Shown here piece after piece: positions 1 through 7,139 of a stretch of 64,000 nt of DNA (positions are counted from its first letter, which is position 1; the number at the start of each line of letters is the position of its first letter). The notes below the pieces were generated by a model, which did no database searches, had not been told where the DNA came from, and saw nothing but the letters and a program-made list of their open reading frames with translations. A program made the translations under genes and the position numbers. Source of the DNA: Dyadobacter bucti (lineage in GTDB: Bacteria; Bacteroidota; Bacteroidia; Cytophagales; Spirosomataceae); assembly GCF_005869225.1 (NCBI RefSeq), contig NZ_SWFP01000010.1:248001-312000 (forward strand), written 5' to 3'.

Positions 1-2
1 AT

Positions 3-107
3 CCAGAAATCGGTGAATTCAACAACAATCCGCTGAATTTCGGAGTGGACCTGGGTGCTTATCCGCAGCCACGAGTGGGACGGATCGGTTTGAGTGTGAA
101 TTTCTGA
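3..107 (+). CDS. SusC/RagA-type TonB-dependent transporter, C-terminal end only
   Basis: Only the last 34 codons are in the window, open from the left edge to TGA. The translation ends ...RVGRIGLSVNF, the aromatic-terminated last beta strand typical of TonB-dependent outer-membrane barrels. The following gene is a SusD homologue, which is the usual partner and order (susC then susD, 39 bases apart from the chosen start). The substrate cannot be read from this fragment. Confidence 0.8.
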   Translation, partial: PEIGEFNNNPLNFGVDLGAYPQPRVGRIGLSVNF

Positions 108-146
108 GAAAAAGGGCCATTATAGGATTTAATTATTTTGATAAAA

Positions 147-1739
147 ATGAAAAAATATAATTTTCTAAGCCTTCTGGTAGCAGGTATGTTGTTACAGGGG
201 TGCAGTGATTTTTTAGATAAAGAGCCGCTGGGGCGTGAGACGGACACAAATTACTTTTCAGATTCTACCAACACGCTGCTTGCCATCAATGCGGCCTATG
301 ATGTGGCTTCCTATGATGAAGGAAACGACGGCCTGGGCAACTATCTGCCGCACAACTATGAATGGATGTTCGGAGATGTATTGTCTGACGATGCTGAAAA
401 GGGAAGCACAGCCAGCGATTTCATTGATATACAACATCTGAAAGAGTGGCGCGCATTGCCGGTCAACGGGCCGGTGAGCGGGGTTTGGGGTAACTTGTGG
501 ATTGGAGTGTACCGGTCCAACTGGGTTTTGAAAAACATTGAAACCGCGCCGATCAGCGAAACTCTGAAGAGCCGGATCAAAGGTGAGGCACATTTCCTGA
601 GGGCATACTATTATTTCTATCTGGTACGTCTTTTCGGAGGGATGCCATTGTTTTCAGAGCCGGTAAAAACCTCGGAGTATGCTGCCACCACGCGCTCTAC
701 GCTGGCTGAAACCTATGCTTTTATCGAAGCGGATCTTCAGCAGGCAATTACGCTTCTACCGGAGAAAAATCAATATGCGGCGCCTGACCTCGGCCGTGCT
801 ACCAAAGGTGCCGCCCGGGGTTACCTGGCGCGCGCGATCATGTATCAATTGGGTATGGATAATACCAACAACCATACCTGGCAGCAGGTTTATGACCTCA
901 CGGAAGCGATTACGCAGTCGGGGCAATATGGACTGACTGCCAACTATGCAGCGATTTTTGACGAGATCAGTGAAAATAACACGGAATCACTTTTCGAGAT
1001 ACAGGCGAAAGAATCTGGCCAGACCTGGGGGCCGATCAAAACCGGTACCACCAATAATGTGATCCAGAACAACCGGGCTACGTGGGGCTGGGGTTTCAAC
1101 AATCCTACCACTGATCTGGCAGATGAATTTGAGGCCAATGATCCGCGTAAGGCTATGACGATTTATGGCAACGGCTATATACTGTTTGGTGTGAGACAAA
1201 CCGTGAACTTCCCTGACGAAAACATGACAGGTTACCTGAACCGTAAAACGGCTATCGTGCAGCCTGCACAAGCATCTGCTTCGGGCCAGAATATCCGCAA
1301 AATGCGCTATGCAGAAATACTGTTGATGAAGGCTGAGGCAGCAGCGCGGTCAGGCAACGAAGCCGAGGCCCGCACGGCGTTGAACATGGTGCGTCAGAGA
1401 GCCAAGAGATCAACGTTGCCAAAAGGCTCCAAAGAGGGGACTGCAACCTATGATCCCACAAATATCCCGGCAACAGCTCTGCCGGATGTATCGGCCACAG
1501 TTACGGGTACAGCGCTGGTTCAGGCAATCTTGCACGAGCGTCGTGTGGAATTGGGTATGGAGCACCTGCGTTTCTGGGATCAGGTTCGTAACGGAACTTA
1601 CATGAATTCCCTGTCAGGCGAGATCAAAACCCGGGCACAGCAGCATTCGGTTGCAGGCAGTGTGAATCCTGTTCCCGTACTTCCCATTCCTTTGAACGAG
1701 GTACAAACCTGGGGATTGCAGCAGAATCCTGGGTATTGA
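147..1739 (+). CDS. SusD/RagB family nutrient-binding outer-membrane lipoprotein
   Basis: A 530-residue lipoprotein. The ATG at 147 gives MKKYNF and a lipobox LLQGC with Cys19; a TTG nine bases upstream is in frame but adds nothing. The N-terminal SDFLDKEPLG block and the C-terminal RRVELGMEHLRFWDQVRNG block are hallmarks of SusD/RagB, which captures glycans on the cell surface and delivers them to the SusC barrel. TPR-like helices (YAEILLMKAEAAARSGN) lie near residue 390. It pairs with the SusC whose end lies just upstream, and a hairpin terminator follows. The glycan is unknown, with no glycoside hydrolase next to it in the window. Confidence 0.95.
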   Translation: MKKYNFLSLLVAGMLLQGCSDFLDKEPLGRETDTNYFSDSTNTLLAINAAYDVASYDEGNDGLGNYLPHNYEWMFGDVLSDDAEKGSTASDFIDIQHLKEWRALPVNGPVSGVWGNLWIGVYRSNWVLKNIETAPISETLKSRIKGEAHFLRAYYYFYLVRLFGGMPLFSEPVKTSEYAATTRSTLAETYAFIEADLQQAITLLPEKNQYAAPDLGRATKGAARGYLARAIMYQLGMDNTNNHTWQQVYDLTEAITQSGQYGLTANYAAIFDEISENNTESLFEIQAKESGQTWGPIKTGTTNNVIQNNRATWGWGFNNPTTDLADEFEANDPRKAMTIYGNGYILFGVRQTVNFPDENMTGYLNRKTAIVQPAQASASGQNIRKMRYAEILLMKAEAAARSGNEAEARTALNMVRQRAKRSTLPKGSKEGTATYDPTNIPATALPDVSATVTGTALVQAILHERRVELGMEHLRFWDQVRNGTYMNSLSGEIKTRAQQHSVAGSVNPVPVLPIPLNEVQTWGLQQNPGY

Positions 1740-1782
1740 AATAACTGTTAAAAAACCGGGGCCTTCTACCGAGCTGCCGGTA

Positions 1783-1823
1783 TATAAAAAAGGAGCAGGC
1801 GATCGCCTGCTCCTTTTTTTATA
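1783..1823. terminator. Bidirectional intrinsic terminator
   Basis: A perfect palindrome centred on 1802-1803 (GGAGCAGGCGA / TCGCCTGCTCC) is flanked by an A run on the left and a T run on the right, so it can end transcription on both strands. It lies exactly between the convergent SusD (ends 1739) and asparagine-synthetase-like gene (ends 1833). Confidence 0.9.
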
Positions 1824-1832
1824 TACACGAAT

Positions 1833-3782
1833 TCAATATTGACCATCCGATTGAAAGCGTGTCAGCCAGTCAAGCCAGATCGCCAGTGATATCGTTCTGA
1901 GCACCTGAAACTGCGATCTGTTGTGCAAAAATTCTTGCGCATTTTCTCTCAGCAGTACACTTACGGCCTTTTCATATTTGTTCTTGTCAATATAACTCCA
2001 GACAGGGTTAGAACGATCCTGCATCAAATCTTTGGATTGATGATACAGCCGGATCACGGCCTGTCTGCCGTACAGACTGAAATTGGCTTTGGATGGTCGG
2101 GTACGTACGTTTTCCGGTAATAAACCTTTCATCGCTTCCCTGAAATGTCCGCGTCCTAATCCGTTTCCGAATTTTATTTCAGGCGGTGTCGCCATACATA
2201 ATTCGAACAATTCTTTATCATACAGCGGAAACCGGTTATGGATTCCATAGTAATTGCCAAGGGTGAAAAACTGTTCGTTGGCAATTATAGACTGGGCATT
2301 GTAAACCGCGACGAATGCGTTGCGGTATTTTTCGGGCAGCTTTTTGGCAAAGGATACCGCTGCATTTTCTCTATCTTTTCCGGACTTATATGAAATTCCT
2401 GTTTTCAAAATACTAAGAGGCAGGCGGTCGCGGGACCGAATCTTTCCGGCAGCACTTTTTAAGCCTTTTTTTAAAAAACACGAAAGAGGGACATTCATAT
2501 TCTTAGATATGTCGATCATAAGCCGGAATGCGCTGGAAGCCGGCAATTTCCTGACCACTTCAAAATACCTGGAGACCGTGAAATTTCGGACATAGGCTCT
2601 GTACTTCCACTCGGGACTATATGAATCCCAGTCCGGGTATATTTTATGCATGGGAGCATGGTCGGCTCTTTCTGCAATCAGGGTTTTTAAATTTTCCCAA
2701 TTGCGAGAGAAAAAAGCTTCATAAGGCAGCTCTAGACCGTTTCCTACCACAGAATCGCCGTCGTGTCCTGCCAATAACACTTCACAGCCTAGATCTTTGG
2801 CGTATTGGATGAGGCTGCCTTGGAGCGAAGGGCTGAGAACCATGCACTCGGGGTGTCCGTAAAGAGAGGTATACAACGAAATAGTTTCAAAGTCATTTGC
2901 TGGAGGAGCTACATCGTGATGTACAGATTCAATGTTTTTAGCAACACAGGCAGCGAATCCCCCTTCGTCAGTATAACGGGTTCGCGTCTCGGAATATAGT
3001 GTATGAAGGTTTGTATCGGGTGATACGTCTTTAAACATCGTGCTGACCGAAGAAGAATCCAGTCCGCCGCTGAGATGCGAGGCCACCGTGTTATGCGTTC
3101 GCTCCGAGGATTTTTTAACCGATCTGCGGAAAAGATCTTTGAATACCCTTCCATATTCCTCTATTGAGCCTAATCGAAGCCATTTCTCAGGGCTAAACCT
3201 GGCATAAGGAGCTGAAGTCAACCCGTTTGAGGAAACCGAAATGAAATGCCCTGGTAGCACCAGCTTGATGGCTTTGTAAAAAGTCCGGGATGTGTAGCTG
3301 CTTGCCTGGTCCTTCTGAAAATCGCAATAGCTTGCCACCCGCTGTTTATCAATTTCCAGGTATGTTTTAGAACATTGCATTTCAATCAGCGAAACCAAAC
3401 TCGTCGAAAACGCCAGGAAAGAACCCGGGATATGCAAGTAGTACAATGGAATAGTCCCGAAAATATCTCTGGACAAAAGCAAAGTCCCGTTCATTTCCTG
3501 ATACCACGCGACTATGTCCGCCCTTTCAAAAATGTTCGAATCTACCGGAGAATCGGAAAGGCCCGAAACCCAATTACTGTCTGAAAGATTGTTTTCTTTG
3601 AATTCAATGCCCTTATTTTCCGAGCGGTCGGTGCCAATCAGGATCGTGCTGTTGTTCGCACTTCTGGTGGCCGGATAGCGTAAAGCCAGCCATCCGGCAT
3701 CACAGACTACTACATTGTCAGGAGTTACAGACGCAGAAGCATCTGTAGATTTTTTAAGAGCAATAAAGCCTTCAACTACCAC
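1833..3782 (-). CDS. Asparagine-synthetase-like protein, candidate lasso-peptide cyclase
   Basis: 649 residues. Seen: the N terminus VVEGFIAL aligns with the MCGI start of class II glutamine amidotransferases, but Glu replaces the catalytic Cys, so glutaminase activity is not expected. A glutamine-amidotransferase-like fold continues (LLLSRDIFGTIPLYY, about 101-115), followed by an ATP-pyrophosphatase domain with the P-loop SGGLDSSS at 238-245. The start is GTG; no ATG occurs in frame after the preceding stop. Known: lasso cyclases (McjC family) are Asn-synthetase homologues of this size that adenylate a precursor Asp/Glu side chain to form the macrolactam. The gene begins 38 bases after a 49-codon ORF bearing a lasso leader motif, which supports that role. 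Alternative: another AsnB-like amide ligase. No RRE/PqqD-like or transglutaminase-like peptidase gene lies next to it. Confidence 0.75.
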   Translation of the reverse strand: MVVEGFIALKKSTDASASVTPDNVVVCDAGWLALRYPATRSANNSTILIGTDRSENKGIEFKENNLSDSNWVSGLSDSPVDSNIFERADIVAWYQEMNGTLLLSRDIFGTIPLYYLHIPGSFLAFSTSLVSLIEMQCSKTYLEIDKQRVASYCDFQKDQASSYTSRTFYKAIKLVLPGHFISVSSNGLTSAPYARFSPEKWLRLGSIEEYGRVFKDLFRRSVKKSSERTHNTVASHLSGGLDSSSVSTMFKDVSPDTNLHTLYSETRTRYTDEGGFAACVAKNIESVHHDVAPPANDFETISLYTSLYGHPECMVLSPSLQGSLIQYAKDLGCEVLLAGHDGDSVVGNGLELPYEAFFSRNWENLKTLIAERADHAPMHKIYPDWDSYSPEWKYRAYVRNFTVSRYFEVVRKLPASSAFRLMIDISKNMNVPLSCFLKKGLKSAAGKIRSRDRLPLSILKTGISYKSGKDRENAAVSFAKKLPEKYRNAFVAVYNAQSIIANEQFFTLGNYYGIHNRFPLYDKELFELCMATPPEIKFGNGLGRGHFREAMKGLLPENVRTRPSKANFSLYGRQAVIRLYHQSKDLMQDRSNPVWSYIDKNKYEKAVSVLLRENAQEFLHNRSQFQVLRTISLAIWLDWLTRFQSDGQY

Positions 3783-3820
3783 CTGTCGGACATTAAGTTG
3801 TACGGGATTATTGAAGAGAA

Positions 3821-3970
3821 TTACCCTGCAAAATTGAAATTGCTACCGCCATCGTATTCACTTCCCAACTTTGAAAGTTTGGTGATTTTGCTTACCGTTC
3901 CATGTAGTTTTAAAACAGGCTTTTTGTAGTTTTTTCTTTTTTGTGGGGTGTTTAAGATGTCAGTCTTCAT
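3821..3970 (-). CDS. Putative lasso-type RiPP precursor peptide (49 aa)
   Basis: A short ORF from ATG (3970) to TAA. The leader contains Y15-x2-P18-x-L20-x3-G24-x5-T30, an exact match in sequence and spacing to the motif YxxPxLxxxGxxxxxT that lasso RRE proteins recognise. In known precursors this Thr is penultimate in the leader, so cleavage after K31 would release an 18-residue core, LSKLGSEYDGGSNFNFAG. Core Glu7 or Asp9 could close a 7- or 9-residue ring on Leu1; Leu1 cores are known (citrulassin, lagmysin). The gene sits 38 bases upstream of the Asn-synthetase-like gene on the same strand. It is too short for default gene callers. The motif and context are seen; the processing is inference. 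Confidence 0.72.
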   Translation of the reverse strand: MKTDILNTPQKRKNYKKPVLKLHGTVSKITKLSKLGSEYDGGSNFNFAG

Positions 3971-4178
3971 TGAGGCACGTTATTGAGAATTATTTTGTCG
4001 CAAAATAACTAAATAATTTTATATGTAACCTGATGGGCTCAAATTGATTTGATAAAAATATCAAATGATATCGTAGCTAAAATGATATATTTTGCGACAT
4101 GGCGAAACGTTTTCCTGCGCCGTAAACAGGAGTCAGGAAAACGCGTCGCTAAGGATATCCGGCAAAAATGGAGATAGT

Positions 4179-6626
4179 TTATTCCGATTTCAGCGATTTT
4201 GCAGGGTTCATCAAGGCGGCTTTAATGGCTTGTGAACTGACGGTCAGAAAAGCGATGGCTACCGCAAGAATTCCTGCTACGATAAACATCCACCATTCAA
4301 TATTGATCTTGTAAGCGAAATCGGCCAGCCAGAGAGAAACCGCATACCACGCGATCGGCGAGCCAAGAATGATCGCTATCAGCACCAGTTTGAGAAAGTC
4401 ACGCGACAGGAGGGCAACAATGCTGGCAACGGTAGCACCGAGTACTTTTCTGACGCCAATCTCCTTTGTACGCTGGCTGATCGTGTAGGATGAAAGCCCG
4501 AAAATGCCCATCGAAGCAATAATCACAGCTAGCAGCGAAAAGAAGCTGGCGATTTTCCCGAAAGTCTGGTCATCCTTGTATTGACGGTTAAACTGTTCAT
4601 CCATGAAAAAATAAGAGAAGTCGTTGCCGGGGAAAAACTCAGCGAATTTCTTCCCTATCTGTGCGATCGTCTGATCGGCATCGTTTGCGTCAATTTTAAT
4701 GGAATAAAAACCTCCGTTTGTATAAAACGGCTGAAAAATGATAGGTTCGATCTGATGTTTGAGGGATTGCTGATGAAAATCGCTGACTACCCCCACAATC
4801 TCCCATTCCCGGCCATAAAACTTTATTTTTTCGCCCACCACATCCGTATCCGACAGTCCAAGCAGCTTTGCAGCGGAGTGGTTGACGACCATGTTTTTTA
4901 CTTTTTGTCCATCCTGATGAGAATCTGTGCTAATGAAATTCCTGCCCGCCAGTACTTTTACTTTATAGGTGTCAAAAAACGCAGCATCAATGCTCATGCG
5001 GCTTACCGTCACACCCTTTTCCTGATTGGTACCCACGATATGCACATCAAAAGCGCGCGGCAAACGGTTCCCGAACAAATTGATGGAAGCGGTAGCTGAT
5101 TTGACTTTCGGATATCTTCTTAATTCCGATTTAAAGGTATTGATCCGGTCGATAGAAGCAGAATCCCAGAGCGTAAGTTCGGGTCCCTGTACGACCAGCA
5201 CCTGGTCCATGTTGAAACCCAGGTTCTGTTTCCGCATAAACTGTAGTTGTCGGAAAACAATGAAGGTGCCGATAATCAAAACAACAGACGCCGTGTATTG
5301 AAACACGACCAGCGATTTGCGTACCCAGATCCCTTTGTCGGACTGCTTGAAGTTTCCTTTCAGAACGCTGATGGCCTTGAACGCCGACAATGCAAATGCG
5401 GGATAGAAGCCGGACAAAAATATGCCGAGCAAAAATACGATTACAAGTGAAATGGCCAGTGTACTCCCTCCGAAGCCACCTCCTGTGAGCAGCGAAACTG
5501 ACAGGGGTTTGCCTATGAGGGTGTTCAGGGTAGGTTGTAACAATGTCATCAGGATCATCGAGAGGGTTAATGCAATCAGGTTTAAAATAGCCGATTCGGA
5601 TAAAACTTGACCGATAAGCTGGCCTGAGGTGGCACCTGCTACTTTTCTCACACCTACTTCTTTGGCACGTTCCACAGATCTGGCCGTGGAGAGGTTGATG
5701 TAGTTGATCCATGCTATGAGCAGGATAAAACCCGCGATGATCAGCATCGTCCACACCGCCTTCCCGTTATTGATCTCTCCGATTTCATATTCATAGTCGG
5801 AGAAAAGGTGCGCCTGGTTCAGCGGCTGCAGGTAGAATTTTTCTATACTGCCGGAAACCTTGTCGCCTTGGAAATAACGTTCAGAGAAAGCCGAGAACTT
5901 CTTTTCAAGCGCGACAGCATCCGCACCGGGGCGAAGTTTGAGGTAATGCCACATATCCGATCCCGACCAGCTGTCCTTTACCCAGCTGCCCCAGGTCCTG
6001 ACCAGCGATTCGTAGGACATGAGCGCACCAAATTGAAGATGCGACGTTGCCGGGGTGTCTTTCATAACCCCGGTTATCTGATATGGTTCGGGGTCCAGAT
6101 CGAGGTAGAGCATTTTTCCCACGAGTTTTTCGTACCCCCCGCTTTCCGCACCGAAAATCCGTTTAGCATTGGTTTCATTAATAACAATCGAATTTGGGGA
6201 ATTCAGCGCGGTTTGCGGATTGCCGGCCAGCAGCGGGAAAGTAAAAAACGTAAGAAAATTTCCGTCAGCAAAAATGCCCTTCTCCGGAAATATCTTGTTT
6301 TCCTTTCTCAATTTGAAAGTGCCGGTGTTGGATACCGTTGTGTAGGCTTCCACTTCGGCGAAATCCTTTTTCATTGCCGGGCCGATCGTCGGATAGGTGA
6401 TCGTTCCGTGCTGAACCAGTTTTCCTTGCTGAAAGCGGTCATTTGTAATCCTGAAAATCCTGTCCTTATCCTTATGAAACTGGTCAAAATTCAGCTCGAA
6501 GCTAACATATTGCAGGATCATCAGGCAGGCAGTGATACCGACAGCCAGCCCGGTAAGGTTCACCAGCGAGAAAGCTTTGCTCTTCCAAAGGTTCCGCCAG
6601 GCGATTTTGAAATAATTCCGGAGCAT
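4179..6626 (-). CDS. FtsX/MacB-type ABC transporter permease
   Basis: 815 residues. It starts MLRNYFKIAWRNLWKSKAFSLVNLTGLAVGITA, the usual opening of the long Bacteroidota permeases that fuse two MacB_PCD plus FtsX units. There are transmembrane segments near residues 20-40, four around 290-450 (AWINYINLSTARSVERAKEVGVRKVAGA loop in the first FtsX unit) and four in the C-terminal third (YTISQRTKEIGVRKVLGA loop in the second). Such proteins couple a cytoplasmic ATPase to export or mechanotransmission; no ATPase gene is adjacent. The gene has its own upstream region (6627-6800). It ends 208 bases before the lasso precursor start, so readthrough into that gene is possible but unproven. Not obviously a lasso exporter. 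Confidence 0.9.
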   Translation of the reverse strand: MLRNYFKIAWRNLWKSKAFSLVNLTGLAVGITACLMILQYVSFELNFDQFHKDKDRIFRITNDRFQQGKLVQHGTITYPTIGPAMKKDFAEVEAYTTVSNTGTFKLRKENKIFPEKGIFADGNFLTFFTFPLLAGNPQTALNSPNSIVINETNAKRIFGAESGGYEKLVGKMLYLDLDPEPYQITGVMKDTPATSHLQFGALMSYESLVRTWGSWVKDSWSGSDMWHYLKLRPGADAVALEKKFSAFSERYFQGDKVSGSIEKFYLQPLNQAHLFSDYEYEIGEINNGKAVWTMLIIAGFILLIAWINYINLSTARSVERAKEVGVRKVAGATSGQLIGQVLSESAILNLIALTLSMILMTLLQPTLNTLIGKPLSVSLLTGGGFGGSTLAISLVIVFLLGIFLSGFYPAFALSAFKAISVLKGNFKQSDKGIWVRKSLVVFQYTASVVLIIGTFIVFRQLQFMRKQNLGFNMDQVLVVQGPELTLWDSASIDRINTFKSELRRYPKVKSATASINLFGNRLPRAFDVHIVGTNQEKGVTVSRMSIDAAFFDTYKVKVLAGRNFISTDSHQDGQKVKNMVVNHSAAKLLGLSDTDVVGEKIKFYGREWEIVGVVSDFHQQSLKHQIEPIIFQPFYTNGGFYSIKIDANDADQTIAQIGKKFAEFFPGNDFSYFFMDEQFNRQYKDDQTFGKIASFFSLLAVIIASMGIFGLSSYTISQRTKEIGVRKVLGATVASIVALLSRDFLKLVLIAIILGSPIAWYAVSLWLADFAYKINIEWWMFIVAGILAVAIAFLTVSSQAIKAALMNPAKSLKSE

Positions 6627-6708
6627 ATCAGGATGTATTAAATAAGTTTTAGGTAGGTGCTGGGTTTGGACTTATTTCTGCATTGGTGCAACAAATAGGA
6701 TGCCAGTA

Positions 6709-6729
6709 ACCGGAATCGGCGATTCCGGT
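6709..6729. repeat. Inverted repeat upstream of the FtsX permease
   Basis: ACCGGAATC-GGC-GATTCCGGT, a perfect 9-bp palindrome with a 3-base spacer, about 85 bases upstream of the permease ATG. No T tract follows, so an operator is as likely as an RNA hairpin. Confidence 0.45.
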
Positions 6730-6807
6730 ATGTCAGTGAAGTTTTTAGGTGCTTGTATTGTTCAGAATCGAACGGTCGCCGGTGAAAGCGGACAAGCTAT
6801 AACCATC

Positions 6808-6840
6808 GAAAAAAAGAGGGGCAACGCAAAGCGCTGCCCC
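6808..6840 (-). terminator. Intrinsic terminator of the ro60 / Y RNA transcript
   Basis: On the minus strand GGGGCAGCGC, a small loop and GCGTTGCCCC form a hairpin (6818-6840) followed by a run of seven T (6815-6809). It is 22 bases after the last paired base of the Y RNA and about 300 bases after the Ro60 stop codon, so it closes the whole minus-strand unit. Confidence 0.85.
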
Positions 6841-6861
6841 ATGCCCATCAGGGCTACTTAT

Positions 6862-6996
6862 TTCCAGGGTAAAAAGCAATGCGTGACGTTACATCCATGG
6901 GATGCTCTGCTCTACCCGGCTGAGCTACCTTTGCCTGAACAAAGGGCCGGATTCGAACCGGCGACGCGAAGGAACACGCATTTACGACACCTGGAA
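6862..6996 (-). ncRNA. Y RNA-like RNA with a circularly permuted tRNA-like module (YrlA type)
   Basis: Read on the minus strand. An outer stem TTCCAGG/CCTGGAA (6996-6990 with 6868-6862), an asymmetric internal loop and an inner stem ATGCGTG/CACGCAT (6981-6975 with 6885-6879) enclose tRNA parts in rotated order. First comes a T-arm, GCCGG-TTCGAAT-CCGGC (6962-6946). Next is an acceptor-like stem closed by a loop, CCTTTG-TTCAGG-CAAAGG (6945-6928), then TA. Last come a D-arm with canonical GG in the loop, GCTC-AGCCGGGTA-GAGC (6925-6909), and a 6-bp hairpin (6905-6891). A normal tRNA is excluded because the 3' half precedes the 5' half. Bacterial Y RNAs of the YrlA class have this architecture and are encoded beside Ro60 genes, as here. 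Length about 135 nt; exact ends are inferred. Confidence 0.78.
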
Positions 6997-7030
6997 TATC
7001 ATTCATAAAGAGCAACAGATGAAACAGGCA

Positions 7031-7080
7031 CAGGGAGAGAGGACTCGAACCTCCATCATGGTTTGCACCACAACGCCCTA
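7031..7080 (-). ncRNA. Second tRNA-like element: T-arm hairpin in a compact three-way junction
   Basis: Minus strand, between the Ro60 stop and the Y RNA. TAGGG/CCCTG (7080-7076 with 7035-7031) closes a junction with two hairpins. One has a GCAA tetraloop, TTGTGGT-GCAA-ACCATGA (7073-7056); the other is T-arm-like, GGAGG-TTCGAGT-CCTCT (7054-7038). No matching D-arm or 7-bp acceptor partner is present, so it is not a tRNA gene. A further 10-nt stretch, CGTTACATCC (7096-7087), is fully complementary to GGATGTAACG inside the Y RNA (6897-6888), so the two elements may form one larger RNA. It could instead be a decayed second Y RNA or part of the ro60 3' UTR. Confidence 0.45.
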
Positions 7081-7139
7081 CCATATTCGGATGTAACGAA
7101 GTAACCCGTTTCTACGGCATCCTTACTTTTCTTTGTTAT

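Noticed and set aside
3783..3858. Alternative 14-codon ORF (ATG at 3852) and an out-of-frame ATG just before the cyclase GTG
   Set aside because: Both stop almost at once and lack any motif; the 49-codon ORF in another frame carries the complete leader signature.
5808..6641. 277-codon plus-strand ORF opposite the FtsX permease
   Set aside because: Antisense shadow of a well-conserved permease; composition is not protein-like and no domain is recognisable.
6900..6975. Apparent tRNA gene on the minus strand
   Set aside because: T-arm and 3' acceptor half lie 5' of the 5' acceptor half and D-arm, and no 7-nt anticodon loop with T33 can be formed. A permuted Y RNA module explains the parts better than a functional tRNA.
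6854..7084. Short ORFs on both strands across 6700-7096
   Set aside because: They run through the structured RNA and terminator, have no recognisable protein features and no conserved start context.
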